The translations under genes were made by a program, and so were the position numbers. This document shows positions 44,600 to 56,045 of a DNA stretch of 64,000 nucleotides, piece by piece (position 1 is the stretch's first letter; the number at the start of each line of letters is the position of its first letter). Under the pieces are notes generated by a model. That model did no database searches, was not told the origin of the DNA, and saw only the letters and a list, made by a program, of their open reading frames with translations. The DNA lies in the NCBI RefSeq assembly GCF_950295315.1, contig NC_080162.1, positions 74,469,843 through 74,533,842 on the forward strand. The letters run 5' to 3'. The stretch comes from Erinaceus europaeus. Lineage: Eukaryota; Chordata; Mammalia; Eulipotyphla; Erinaceidae.

Positions 44600-44837
44600 T
44601 TTAAATATTTATTTTATTTATTTATTCCCTTTTGTTGCCCTTGTTGTTTTATTGTTGTAGTTATTATTGTTGTTGTTGGATAGGACAGAGAGAAATGGAG
44701 AGAGGAGGGGAAGACAGAGAGGAGGAGAGAAAGATAGACACCTGCAGACCTGCTTCACCGCCTGTGAAGCAACTCCCCTGCAGGTAGGGAGCCGGGGTTC
44801 GAACCGGGATCCTTATGCCGGTCCTTGTGCTTTGCGG
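44600..44837 (-). repeat. tRNA-derived SINE, 5'-truncated, minus
   Basis: The reversed SINE stops at TTGTGCTTTGCGG on the right, losing the first ~30 bases of the head. Confidence 0.87.
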
Positions 44838-45278
44838 CTATATATTTTTATTGCTATTGAACTGGCCCTTCTTTCTATATGTTTCTAATAGGCAGAGGTA
44901 GGAGGAAAATTAACCCATGGGATAAACACATGCTTACTAAATTTATATTGATAACTACTATTTTAAGTAGAGACTTCAGGAGTTTTACTTAAAATGTTCT
45001 CTTAAATACTACTTCTATATGCCACATATTACTTCTCTATTTTCTTTCTAATATGTTCAAGTATACTGTACATTCTTTGGCATTTTCTTCCACTTTATTT
45101 TTCTGGTCTGTTTCCATTTTCCCCTCTTGGGTCCTAATGCTTGCAAGTCAGACAGAGACCTACTGTGCCACCTCCCAGGCTGAAACATTTGTTTTAATTA
45201 TTTTATAGACTTCAAATCCAGAATCTATCTCCTCTTAGGGATGACACTGTCTCTATTCTTCTGTCTTTTGTGTGTTAG

Positions 45279-45424
45279 GTGACACCCAAAAATGCTGGAA
45301 TCTTCATGGCCGATGCCGACAGAAATGCTTCAAAAAGGAAAAAGTCTATGTTTACTGCACCAATGGCAAACACTGCTGTGTGAAGCCCAAGTACCAGCCA
45401 AAAGAAAAGCCATGGTTATTTTAA
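45279..45424 (+). CDS. DEFB123: beta-defensin 123, exon 2 (mature peptide)
   Basis: After acceptor TTTTGTGTGTTAG, GT completes the Gly codon and the exon reads DTQKCWNLHGRCRQKCFKKE, then VYVYCTNGKHCCVKPKYQPK, ending KPWLF before TAA at 45422-45424. Six cysteines in C-x6-C-x3-C-x9-C-x5-CC spacing and a strongly cationic composition fit a secreted beta-defensin. The gene codes 67 residues, the human length. The Q.CWN..G.CR..C.KKE.VYVYC pattern and CCVKPKYQPKE tail identify DEFB123. The intron is 8.8 kb, filled with SINEs and one family X insertion. The gene faces opposite to its neighbours DEFB121, DEFB122 and DEFB124, as in human. Confidence 0.95.
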
Positions 45425-45498
45425 GTTTATTGAAGCCTAATGCCTAATGCAAATGAGCCTACCCTGAATCAGATCCCAGCGGATTCTTGAGCTACATT

Positions 45499-45504
45499 AA
45501 TAAA
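45499..45504 (+). other. DEFB123: polyadenylation signal of DEFB123
   Basis: AATAAA 74 bases after the stop codon, followed by ACATTTCTGACTG and a TGTTTG-rich downstream stretch. Confidence 0.8.
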
Positions 45505-45509
45505 ACATT

Positions 45510-46810
45510 TCTGACTGATTATTGTGTTTGCTTTTTAATCTACCACTGCAGGTCTCAGGAACTTTCAGGTGGTTCTTGAAGTCAAAATTATTTTCATAAG
45601 TAACAACAAAGCATTGCCTGTTCCAATTTCACTCTCTCACAAGTATGTGGTAGGATATTCTAGAATCTACATGATATTGTCCTAGCAGCAAATGGGAGCA
45701 CTTACGTATCCTTAAATTTCTAGACACTTTTAAGATTTATTTTATGTCCTGTGAGATAGTGTGTTTCATATAAGAAAGAGAAAATCCAGGGCACCACTCG
45801 GTGTACACCCTGTACTCCTGTACATGGGTCAAGCAGGGAGGCCCAGGTATGCAAATCCTGCAGTCTAACAGTTGAGCTATTTTCCCCACCACCCCTAGAA
45901 GTTATTTAGAAATCTTAAGGTATTCATGCATTCATTTTCAGAGATTAACTCGAGTTCTTCTTAGTAATTCTACTGTAATCTTACTATCTTTAGTTATATT
46001 ATTAATTTTTGTAACCTCATTGTCATGCAATAATCATTATTTTGAAATTCCATTTTTCTTTCCTGTATATCTGTCTCTAAGGAAATACCATAAAATCTAG
46101 GGGCAATTTTGCTGTCTTGATTTGGAGAGTTATACTAACAACTAGTACCAAATGGCTAGCAAAGGAAAAAAATATACTCTCCTTGAGTGGAAATGATGCC
46201 TCTCTACAATTCTTTTATTTTAAAAAATGGTTTATTTATTATCATTTTGGATAAAGACAGAACACTGCTCAGCTCTGGTTTATGGTGCTGCTAGGAATTA
46301 AACATGGGAACTCAGAACCTCAGGAATTAAAGTCATTTATATAATCATTAAGCTGTCTCCCCAGCCCCAAAATGGTGTAATCTTAGCAAGATCTTCAGAG
46401 GAATGAAGAAATATAATCAGGGCATTTACCCCACCTGCTTTCTCTGAAGATTCCCTACCTGAATATGTCAACAATAATGCAATCATTTTCTGAGTCTCAT
46501 CTACTTTTTGCATAGAGAGAACTAGGAGAATTCACCTCATATAAATGCTGTAAGAATCAGTACTCCCCCACTTTGATGGTTTTCCTGACCACTGCAATTC
46601 TGTGTGGATACAGTATTTATTATAGTACAGAGGAAATATTCCAGTGGTTTCTAATTGTCCAATTCTACTAGCCTTCACTCCATAGGTTTCAGTTCATTGC
46701 ACAGTAACAGGTTCCAGAACTAATCCCAGTAGGAGGAGTTCTGAACCACCACAGCAATAGAGGAAATTCCTTGCTTCTAGCCCAAGAAAATCAACCGATA
46801 GTTATTTCTT
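45510..46810. other. intergenic DNA between DEFB123 and the LINE-1 insertion
   Basis: Mostly unassigned. Reversed SINE remnants are visible at about 45740-45890 and 46215-46370 (plus strand GCTCAGCTCTGGTTTATGGTG). Confidence 0.4.
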
Positions 46811-46814
46811 TTTT

Positions 46815-46985
46815 TAACCTTTCTTATTTTATTTATTTGATACAGACAGCCAGGAATTGAGAGCAAAGGGGAGACAGAGAGGGAGAGAGAAACCTGCAGG
46901 TGGAGAATGGGGACTTGAACTCGGGTCCTTGCGCATTGTAACATGTGCACTTAACCAGGTACACGACCACCTGTTCCCCCTGATA
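46815..46985 (-). repeat. older tRNA-derived SINE, minus
   Basis: Plus strand shows GAGACAGAGAGGGAGAGAGAAACCTGCAGG to CAGGTACACGACCACCTG, a reversed and shortened SINE. Confidence 0.65.
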
Positions 46986-47133
46986 GCTTTTTTTTTTAAT
47001 GGCAGCCCTCTGAATCAAGTCAGGCTCTTTTATTTTTTAAGAATTTATTTATTTATGAGAAAGATAGGAGGAGAGAAAGAACCAGCCATCACTCTGGTAC
47101 ATGTGCTGTCACGGAGATCAAATTCAGGACCTC

Positions 47134-47799
47134 TGTTCTCCACAGAGGTTCTCCAGCCTCTGTGGAGAACAGTCTGGAGAACTCTCAGAAGGCTAGAAAT
47201 GGACCTACCCTATGACCCTGCAATTCCTCTCCTGGGGATATATCCTAAGGAACCCAACACATCCATCCAAAAAGATCTGTGTACACATATGTTCTTGGCA
47301 GCACGATTTGTAATAGCCAAAACCTGGAAGCAACCCAGGTGTCCAACAACACATGAGTGGCTGAGCAAGTTGTGGTATATATACACAATGGAATACTACT
47401 CAGCTGTAAAAAATGGTGACTTCACCGTTTTCAGCCGATCTTGGATGGACCTTGAAAAAATCATGTTGAGTGAAATAAGTCAGAAACAGAAGGATGAATA
47501 CGGGATGATCTCACTCTCAGGCCGAAGTTGAAAAACAAGATTAGAAAAGAAAACACAAGTCGAACCTGAAATGGAATTGGAGTATTGCACCAAAGTAAAA
47601 GACTCTGGGGTGGGTGGATGGGTGGGGAGAATACAGGTCCATGAAAGATGATGAATGACATAGTGGGGGTTGTATTGTTAAATGGGAATCTGGGGAATGT
47701 TATGCATGTACAAACTATTGTATTTAATGTTGAATGTAAAACATTAATTCCCCAATAAAGAAATAAATTATTTTTAAAAATAAATTAATTAATTTTAAA
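47134..47799 (+). mobile_element. young LINE-1 3' insertion with 5' micro-inversion
   Basis: A 666-bp 5'-truncated LINE-1 is bracketed by an exact 14-bp duplication (47120-47133 and 47800-47813). It carries the ORF2 C-terminus, full 3' UTR, AATAAAG near 47753 and an A-rich tail. It is almost identical to 3.6-4.1 kb, so the subfamily was active recently. The first 15 bases (TGTTCTCCACAGAGG) are the reverse complement of 47157-47171, with an 8-base spacer. Confidence 0.93.
47157..47531 (+). pseudogene. LINE-1 ORF2 C-terminal fragment
   Basis: In-frame LINE-1 ORF2 end ([20 protein letters not shown] to MISLSGRS) without a start of its own. It differs from the minus-strand LINE-1 ORF2 end at only a few residues. 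Only a readthrough frame from upstream SINE sequence precedes it, so no functional protein is expected. Confidence 0.88.
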
Positions 47800-48469
47800 A
47801 AATTCAGGACCTCATGCTTGAGAGTCTAGTGCCTTAGCCACTGTGCCACCTCCCGGACCACAGATAGCTATTTCTTTATGGCAAATCAACTTTTTGATCT
47901 GTCGGGATCACAGGGTGAATTGTCATATGTATTTATTACAAAAATCCTGAATAATAAATAAAATTTAAAAATAAATAAATAATAAAAACAAAAATCCTGA
48001 CAGTTCAAAATATTATGTTCACTGACAATAGTGGCCCCTATCACAATAGTGATAAAAAGTTGGGAGATATTGAGATAAAGCAGCACCCCACTGAAGCAAA
48101 CCTGGTGGAAAGAGGGAATCACTTATCAATAAAAAGCAACTATTATTTACTACGATGCTGATAAGTACACATGCTAAAAAATAAAAACAAGGACAGATAA
48201 AACCCATTGATCTGGATGATTTCTTTATAGATCTTCTATATCAGTCACTTGTCAGATGTGTGATGTGCAAATGTCTCTTCCCAATTACTGGGTTACCTGT
48301 TTACCCTTGTATAGTTTGCTTTTGATGTGTAGTAGATTTTCAGTTTGATGGACTCTCATTTGTTAAGTCTTGTTTTCATTTCACATGGTCATAGAATTGA
48401 GTCTCCAAGTACATCTTTGATGTTAAGGTTCTACAGTGTTTCACCGATAGTTTCTTCTCTTTAATTTTT

Positions 48470-48757
48470 TTAAACTTTATTTTTCCCTTTTATTGCCCTT
48501 GTTTATCCTTGTTGTTGTTGTTGTTATTGTTCTTGTTATTGCTGTTGTTGTTGTTGGATAGGACAGAGAGAAATGGAGAGAGGAGGGGAAGACAGAGGGG
48601 GGAGAGAAAGATAGACAAACACCTGCAGACCTACTTCACCGCCTGTGAAGCGACTCCCCTGCAGGTAGGGAGCCAAGGACTCAAATAGGGATCCTGATGC
48701 CGGGTCTGTGTGCTTTCTGTCATGTGCGTTTAACCTGCTGTGTCACTGCCAGGCTCC
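48470..48757 (-). repeat. tRNA-derived SINE nested in LINE-1, minus
   Basis: Reversed complete SINE with a (GTT)n-rich plus-strand tail and GGGAGCCTGGCAGTGACACAG head. Confidence 0.88.
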
Positions 48758-49049
48758 CTGATATTTTCTTCTATGTGTTTTATATTTTCAGGTCTAAAAT
48801 ACACATCTTTAATCCATTTTGATTTGATTTTGGTGCCTTGTGTTAAGTAGTAGTCTATTTTGACTTCTTTACATGCGTCTGTCCAATTTTATCAGCAACA
48901 TTTGTTGAAGAGAACTTCTTTTTCTAATTGAATGCTTTGGACCCCATTGTCACATATTAGGTGCTTGTGTGTATATATAAGTTTATTTCTGGGCTCTCTG
49001 TTCTGTTCTATCTGTCCAAGTGTCCATTTTTATTCCAGTAAAACATTGT

Positions 49050-49285
49050 GTTTTTTTTTTTTCATTTTTATTTGTGATTAATAGTAGTTTACAAGACTGT
49101 AACATTACAGTGTATGGTACCACACCACACCCACCACCAGAGTTCTGTATCCCTACCTTCTCATTTCCCAAAGATAATCACTATAGTTCTCACAAATCTT
49201 AGAAGCAGTTTGCTTGCTTCTGTCTTTTTTTTTTTCAAGTTCACATGTATCAGTTCTCTAGATTCCACATATGAGTGAAACCATC
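49050..49285 (-). mobile_element. LINE-1-type 3' end nested in LINE-1
   Basis: Plus strand shows a T run, then TTTACAAGACTGTAACATTAC, CACCCACCACCAGAGTTCTG and CATATGAGTGAAACCATCTGG. The same 3' end type occurs at 2406-2985. It interrupts the older ORF2. Confidence 0.55.
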
Positions 49286-49616
49286 TGGTAGTTAGTACAA
49301 CACTGTTTTAGTTACTATTGCTTTGAAATATAAACTAAAGTTAGAGAATGTGATACCTCCATCATCTTTCCGTTTTTCTCAGGAGTGCTTTGGCTACTTG
49401 TGGTTCTACATAAATTTTTGGATAAGTTGTTCAGTTACCTTCAAGAATGTTGTTGAGATTTGATAGGCATAGAGTTGAATCTGTAGGTTGCATTCTGGTA
49501 GGATGGCCATTTTAGTAATATTTATCCTTCCAACCCAAGAATAAGGGATATTCTTCCATTTCCTTGTGTCATTCTCTATTTCTTTTAATACCGACCTAAA
49601 GCTTTTTAGTTTAGTT

Positions 49617-49880
49617 TTTTTTTTTTTAAGTTTTGTGTTCTGTTTTGCCACCAGGGTTGTCTCTAGAACTTAACGACAGTACTGCAGTGGCTTTCTCCCC
49701 CCCTTCTCTCTCTTTCTCTCTCTTTCTCTCTCTATCTCTCTCTCTTATTTTATATGATAGGATAGAGAGGAATTAAGTGGTAGAGAGGTGGGGGGGGGGG
49801 TTAGAGAAAGATAGACACCTACAGACCTACTTTACTTCTTGTTTAGAGCACACATAACCAGTGCACCACTTCCAGGCCCC
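49617..49880 (-). repeat. diverged SINE with (TC)n and poly(G)
   Basis: Reversed SINE-like block with a CT microsatellite (49702-49745), a run of ten G bases (49791-49800) and AGACACCTACAGACCTACTT. Confidence 0.6.
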
Positions 49881-50118
49881 AACAGTGTTCTACAATCTTC
49901 ATTGTAAAATCCTTTGTCTCCTTTGTTAGATTCACTCCAGGGTATTATTTTGTTTGTTTGTTTGTTTCAGTGGTAAATGTAATTGAGGGGCCTAGCAGTG
50001 GCACACCAGGTTAAGCATACATAGTAGTAAATGGAATTGAGTCCTTCAAATTCCCTCTCCTCATCTGTGTATAAAAATTCCACAGAAATAAATAAAATCT
50101 TTAAAAAAAAAAAAAAGT

Positions 50119-50275
50119 GGTTCGGGCGGTGGCACAGTGGATAAGGAAGGCATTGGACTCTCAAGGATGAGGTCCCAAGTTCAATCCTAGGCAGCACATG
50201 TACCAGAGTGATGTCTGGTTCTTTCTCTCTCTCCTATCATTTCTCATGAATAAATAAGTAAAATCTTTAAAAAAA
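50119..50275 (+). repeat. third tRNA-like SINE family, plus
   Basis: GGTTCGGGCGGTGGCACAGTGG, GGCATTGGACTCTCAAGG, ACATGTACCAGAGTGATGTCTGG, A-rich tail. Confidence 0.85.
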
Positions 50276-50287
50276 AAAATTCCACAG

Positions 50288-50570
50288 GGGAGTTGGGCAG
50301 TAGCGCAGCAGGTTAAGCGCAGGTGATGCAAAGCACAAGGACCAGAGTAAGTATCCTGGTTCGAGCCCCTGACTCCCCACCTGCAGGGGAGTTGTTTCAC
50401 AAGCGGTGAAGCAGGTCTGTAAGTGTCTATCTTTCTCTCCCCCTCTCTGTCTCCCTCCTCTCTCCATTTCTCTCTGTCCTATCCAACAACGAAGGCATTA
50501 ATAACAACAATAATAGCTACAACAATAAAACAACAAGGGCAACAAAAGGGAATAAATAAATAAATATTCC
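50288..50570 (+). repeat. tRNA-derived SINE, plus, with target-site duplication
   Basis: GGGAGTTGGGCAGTAGCGCAG head, complete body and tail. ATTCCACAG flanks both sides. Confidence 0.9.
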
Positions 50571-51479
50571 ACAGATTTATGTATACTAATTCTGTATCCT
50601 GCTACTTAGCTGTATTTCCTAGTTTCCAATAGGTTTTTAGTGGAGTCTTTGGGGTACTCTAAGTATATTCCTATGTCATCAGCAAATAGTGATAGTTTTG
50701 TTTCCTCATTTCCAATATGTATTCCCCTGATATTTTTCCTTGTCTGATTGCAGTGGCTAGAGCTTCCAGGACTATGTTAAATAATAGTGGAGATAGTGGG
50801 CATCTTTGCCTAGTTCCAGATTTTAGGGAGAAAGCTTTCAGTTCTCTCCCATTGAGTATAACATTAGCTATGGATTTGTCATATATAACCTTTATGACAT
50901 GGATAAATTATTCTTCTATTCCCAATTTCTAAAGGGTCTTTGTCATGGGTGGATGTTGGATCTTGTCAAATGCCTTTTCAGCATCAATTGATATAACTGT
51001 GATTTTTATCTCTTTTTGTTTATATTGTGAATTGCATTGACTGATTTGTGAATGTTGAACCATCCCGGTTTCCCTGGGATAAATTCTACTTGGTCTTAGT
51101 ATATTATTCTCTTAATACATTGTTGGATTTGATTTGCTGGAATATTTTTTTTGAGGATCTTTGCATCAATATCCATCAGGGGTATAAATTTATAGCTTTT
51201 CTGTTTGATAGATTACTTTCCTGTTTTAAGGATAAGAGTGATAAAATGTGTTAGGTGGTTATTCACATTCTTCAATTTTTTAGAATTTGAGGAGGATTAG
51301 TGTTAGTTTTTCTTCAAAAATCTTATAGAATTAGTAAAGCCATCAGGACCTGGGTAATTCTTGGGGAATTTTTTTATTACTGTCTCAATTTCTGCACTAG
51401 TTATTGACCTACTCAAGCTATTTACTTCCTCTTGGGTCAAGCTTGGCTTATTTCCTCCAGAACACTTCAAAAGATTAAA

Positions 51480-52880
51480 ATCATTGTTTTGGTGACTTGG
51501 AGGGGTAACTGAGAAGGGGAGGGGTGTTAATCCTACCCAGGACACTAGTAGACACTTTCCAGCATAGAAAAATGCAGAATTTAATGATTGATTTATTGAT
51601 TGGTTGATTGACTGTATACATGCCATGCAGCATTCTGAGTCCCAAACCTACTAAATTCCTGGAGAGGACCCATTAATTTTTACAATCCACTCCCTCCCCC
51701 CCAAAAAATGCTGCCAGAAAATTCCCAAAATGACCACTAGAGGACAGTATCTCCCTTTGAAATTCATGGATGAAGTCATTAACAGTCCTCTCTCCCTGGA
51801 AGTTTCTTTGTGAGACAAATGGACTTGCATCATAAGCAGGAATAACTTGCTCTAATTCAACCATATGTGGATTCAGAATTTTCAAATATTACATATTTTT
51901 AGATTTTTGGGGTACTTCTTATGTTTTAGTGAAAATGCTGGTGATTTTTGTTTTCTAATTTGTATCTAAATTATCTGCAATGAACATGTATTGCTTTAAC
52001 AGGAGAAATAAACAATTAGAAGAAAATTTATTTTAGAAGTAAGAATAAAGGTAAGTGCAGAAGACAAAAGTAAGCACCAGGGGGCTGAGATGAAGACCAA
52101 GTGCTGCCACTTGCTGATTGTATGATTGGGCAAATCACTTAAATATGAGCTTCAATTACCTTACAGAAATGGAGAAAGATTTGTGAAGTGATGCTTGTAA
52201 GACAGTGAGCACTTACTAAAGGACAACTTATATTATCATTAACTCAGTCATTCACTAACTCTTTGGGAAATATCTATCCTCCGAAATAGTACTTCTGAGC
52301 ACCAAGGCAGAGTGAAAATCCCTTTTCTGGCCTCCTATCTACCTGGCCTAACTTTATACTCCCAGTACCAGGTAGCTCCATCTCAAAGCTCCCAGTTCCC
52401 ATTGGCCCTTCCTACCAGTGTGTGACTAGTGTTGTACCTCAGAAATAGCTTGGGCTGGAGATTCAAAATTTTAATTTCTGGCTCTTTGTCTTGGGAACTA
52501 TGTGGCCAGGACAAGACACTGTCCTTCCCTGGACTTGGGAACCTTATCTGTCAAGTATTTTGAAGAACTTCCCACCCTAGAATTAACTTGTCTCCTTAGC
52601 ATGTTGGTGTATCCTTATGGCTCAGAAAATCTTCTATAGGCTTAGACAAGGGTCTATAGAATACTGGACGGGAAACAGCCCTGTGCATGCTATAAGCTTC
52701 AGAGCATTCACCTATTCTGTCGTAATTCAGCCATCAGAAGGCAATCAGCTGTTACTGACAAAATGCACTGAGAGAATCAGGGCAAGGCTTCTCTGAAATT
52801 CCCACCAAAAATGCATAAGCTAAAATCAATAAATCAACCAATTAATTAATTAAAATAAAGGAATTTAAAAAACTTTTTAA
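51480..52880. other. intergenic DNA with a probable MIR
   Basis: No gene is seen. A MIR-like core lies at about 52100-52200 (GCCACTTGCTGATTGTATGA, GGGCAAATCACTTAAATATG). The rest looks single-copy. Confidence 0.4.
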
Positions 52881-52881
52881 A

Positions 52882-53152
52882 ATGTGTAAGTTGAACCCAA
52901 GCGTGAGGAAATATCAGACTCCATTTCAGAGACATTTCTATGAAGAACTGGCCTTGCCTTTCCTGGGTAGACAATCTCACCAATGTGTCCTGGAACCCCA
53001 CCTCCCCAGAGCCCTAACCAACAGGCTAGGAGTTGGATCAACCTGCCAGAGGATCAGCCTAGCAGAGAAGCAATTACAAAAGCCAGACATCTGACTTTCT
53101 GTGCCCCTAGAGATCTTTGGTCTGTACTCCCGGAGGTAAAAAAAAAATAGGG
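52882..53152 (+). mobile_element. family X 3' fragment, plus
   Basis: CAATGTGTCCTGGAACCCCACC, GAGAAGCAATTACAAAAGCC, CTGTACTCCCGGAGG, then an A run at 53141: a truncated 3' module. Confidence 0.6.
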
Positions 53153-53716
53153 AACAGGTGTGGAATGTCAACTTTTCAGCTTTATTACTCTAGTGAGACC
53201 TTTCCTAGCTCATAGGACTCCTTAATTCCAGTTCAGGTGGTACATTTCTTAACAAACCTCAAAACCTAGATATAGACCAGGGCCCATGAGATAGGGCATA
53301 TGTACATGTATTTATAAATTAGGGGAAAACATGTACCTTAAAGTAAAAGTGCACAATAGTTTTCAGTGAGTCAATAAATGTAGCAAGCAAGCAGAAAGAC
53401 CTAAACAGACACCACAGAGTACCTAATAAAATAATTTTCTACTTAGACCTAGATACCATCCTTATCCACCTCCTATTGCACATCCCTCAATCACTGCAAA
53501 GCTAACTTTATCAGATAAAGTAAGCACTACAAAATCTGAATAAGGCCAAGAGACTGGCATACTTTAAAGATGACTCTTTAGTCACTATCAGGCTATCCCA
53601 TCACCGGAGCCCCTGATCAGGGAGTCCTGGGACTCCCACACAGACATGAAGGGCCTAAACCTCTAACAGATACCTCTTTCCATTGCCACTGGTCATCTCC
53701 ATCATGAACAACATAA

Positions 53717-54275
53717 TGTACCCTGCCGGGCTAGCGTGGGAGTGCCTCTACACAGGCTCATTCTCTCTGGGTTGGAGAGAACTCGACCAGAGCCAGCCTG
53801 GGATGCTACTCACTCAGCGATGCGAGGGAGATGACTCAGGAACAGACACATGGTGGCGAGACAATGCAATGTATTTATTGATCAGAGAGCCCAGGCTTTT
53901 TAAAGGGCGGACCCAGAAGTGGCAAGTCAGAAACGGAAATCTCTAGGAAAGGGGCAGAGAAAGGCAAAAGGGGCTGGGAAGGTAGAAACTTCCTTAGCAA
54001 CTGTTGCTAAGGTTTTAACTGGTAGGATTAATATTATCCTGCAGGCAGGGAGAGTCTCGAGGGTAGGAAGAAGATAGATCAAAGGAATGGAGTGGGTGAG
54101 GATCTTTCAGGGAAAAATAATGATTATGTAGATAGGCCACAGTATCAGGAATGCAGGGTGCTTTGTGAGGCTCCTTACAATTTCCAGACATCTCCTCCTT
54201 TCTTTTTATCTAATGGTCATAATATCAGGAATGCAGTGTGCTTTGTGAGGCAGGGAGTCTGATAAGATGAGGCAC
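53717..54275 (-). mobile_element. ERV LTR plus 3' internal stub, minus
   Basis: Minus sense: an internal stub with polypurine tract AAAAAGAAAGGAGGAGA (54191-54275) leads into an LTR of about 474 bases that starts TGTCTGGAAATTGTAAGG and ends GCCGGCAGGGTACA. It has a TATA-like TTTAAAAAG and an AATAAATAC signal near 53873-53880. Other ERV sequence is gone. Confidence 0.75.
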
Positions 54276-54544
54276 ACCTTTGGGGTTACTCCTGTCCCTT
54301 CTTGCTCAACCTCTCAGTAGAGAGACTGACAGGATAGAAGCACTCCTCAGGTCAAACCCTGCCAAACTCAACCACATCCTCACAATTTCCCAACAGTACC
54401 CCTTTGTGGGCCCATATAGGACTTTGCCCTCAATGTGGATCAATAAAACTAGTAGGGTTATAGGCTCCTTAGAATATAACTAAAATAGACCTACTAGCTT
54501 TTTCCAAAATGGAGACCCCAAATCTTCATCTGCAATATTCTTTT

Positions 54545-54842
54545 TTAAAAATATATTTTTATATTTTTTTATTCCCTTTTGTTGCCCTTGTTGTTTATTG
54601 TGGTTGCAGTTATTATTATTGTGTTATTGATGTCATTGTTGTTGGATAGGACAGAGAGAAATGGAGAGGGGAGGGGAAGACAGAGAGGGGGACAGAATGA
54701 TAGACACCAGCAGACCTGCTTCACTGATTGTAATGTGACTCTATTGCAGGTGGGGAGCCAGGGGCTTGAAGAGGGATCCTTGTGCTGGTCCTTGCACTTC
54801 GTGCCACTTGTGCTTAACCAGCTACACTACTGCCTGACTCCC
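54545..54842 (-). repeat. tRNA-derived SINE, minus
   Basis: Reversed SINE flanked by copies of CATCTGCAATATTCTT, a target-site duplication inside family X. Confidence 0.9.
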
Positions 54843-55419
54843 CATCTGCAATATTCTTATCTTTGGGTTCATGATTAGTCAACAATTTGTTCTGACTTAT
54901 ATCTTAACTCTTTTTCAGACACCAAGTTCCAGACATTATCATGATGCCAACCTGACTTCCCTGGGCAGACAACCCCACCAATGTGTCCTGGAGCCCCACC
55001 TCCCCCAATCCCTACCCTACTAGGGAAAGAGAAAGACAGGCTGGAAGTATGGATCAATCTTCAATGCCCATGTTCAGCGGGGAAGAAATTACAGAAGCCA
55101 GACCTCCCACCTTCTATACCCCAAAATGATCCTGGGTCCATACTCCCAGAGGGATAAAGCATAGGAAAGCTATCAAGAGAGAGGATTGGATACAGAGTTC
55201 TGGTGGTGGGAATTATATGGAATTGTACCCCTCTTATCCTATGGTCTTATCAATACTCCCATTTTATAATAAAAAAAAAAAAAAAGAATAGGGAACCATT
55301 CAATGAAGGAGATGGGATATGGCACACTGGTGGTAGGAATTCTATGAATTGTACCTCTCTTATCCCACAATCTTTCCAATCATTATTAAATTACCAATAT
55401 TAAATTTAAAAAAAGAAGT

Positions 55420-55554
55420 TGAAAAATAAGAAAACACAAAGCAGAACTTGGGCTGGGTTTGGTATATTGCACCAAAGTCAAGGATTCTGGGATGGGGGAG
55501 GGGGAGAGTTCAAGTCCTGGAATATGATGTCAGAGGACCTAGAGGGAGTTGAAT

Positions 55555-55610
<56 letters not shown>

Positions 55611-56045
55611 TTTTTACCTCCAAAGTTATTGCTGGGGCTCGGTGCCTGTATCATGAATCCACTGCTCCTGGAGGCTTTTTTCCTATTTTGTTGCCTTTGT
55701 TGTTGTTATTATTATTATTGTTTCCATTGATGTTGTTGGATAGGACAGAGAGAGATAGGGAGAACAGAGAGGAGGGAGAAAGATACCTGCAGACCTGCTT
55801 CACCACTTGTGAAGCGACCCCCCTGGAGGTGGGGAGCTGGAGGATTAAACTGGGATCCTTGCACCAGTCCTTGTGATTTGCACCACAAGCACTTAACCTG
55901 CTGTGCTACCACCCGACCCCCAGGAGTTGAATTCTTATGTTGAAAACTGAGAAATGTTATAGATGTACAAACTACTGTGTTTTATTTTTTGTTACTGTAT
56001 TTTATTATTGACTGTAAACCATAATCCCTCAATAAAAAATTAGAT
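55420..56045 (+). mobile_element. old LINE-1 3' UTR, plus, split by a SINE
   Basis: GTTGAAAAATAAGAAAACACAAAGC, TATTGCACCAAAGTCAAGGA and CCATAATCCCTCAATAAAAAA match the young LINE-1 3' UTR at 47529-47760 with many changes. A SINE sits at 55559-55922. Confidence 0.75.
55559..55922 (-). repeat. long-form tRNA-derived SINE with (TTTC)n tail, minus
   Basis: Exact 14-bp duplication GGAGTTGAATTCTT at 55545-55558 and 55923-55936. Minus sense: head, body, AAC tail, the extra module (GAGCCCCAGCAATAAC) and a (GAAA)n tail now a microsatellite of about 13 units. It proves the extra module is part of the mobile unit. Confidence 0.93.

Larger units (their letters stand above)
47031..47862 (-). repeat. third tRNA-like SINE family, minus, split by LINE-1
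   Basis: SINE halves at 47031-47133 and 47800-47862 join at the duplicated AAATTCAGGACCTC, the LINE-1 target site. Confidence 0.88.
48210..51480 (-). mobile_element. old LINE-1 ORF2 region riddled with nested insertions
   Basis: The minus strand carries diverged ORF2 pieces at about 48213-48465, 48760-49050, 49290-49620, 49890-49960 and 50570-51480. Recognisable are EIENDTRKWKNIPYSWVGRI near 49500 and the RT-palm region (plus-strand ATGTCATCAGCAAATAGTGA at 50675). SINEs and another retroelement piece split it repeatedly. It belongs to a much older subfamily than the 3.5-9.2 kb element. Confidence 0.8.
53160..55285 (+). mobile_element. family X long copy, plus, interrupted by an LTR and a SINE
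   Basis: Plus-sense pieces at 53160-53716, 54276-54544 and 54843-55285 form one element colinear with the reverse of 18.8-19.9 kb. It ends in GGTGGGAATTATATGGAATTG, TTATAATAAAAAAAA. The gaps are an LTR piece and a SINE. No long ORF is conserved across copies. Confidence 0.7.
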
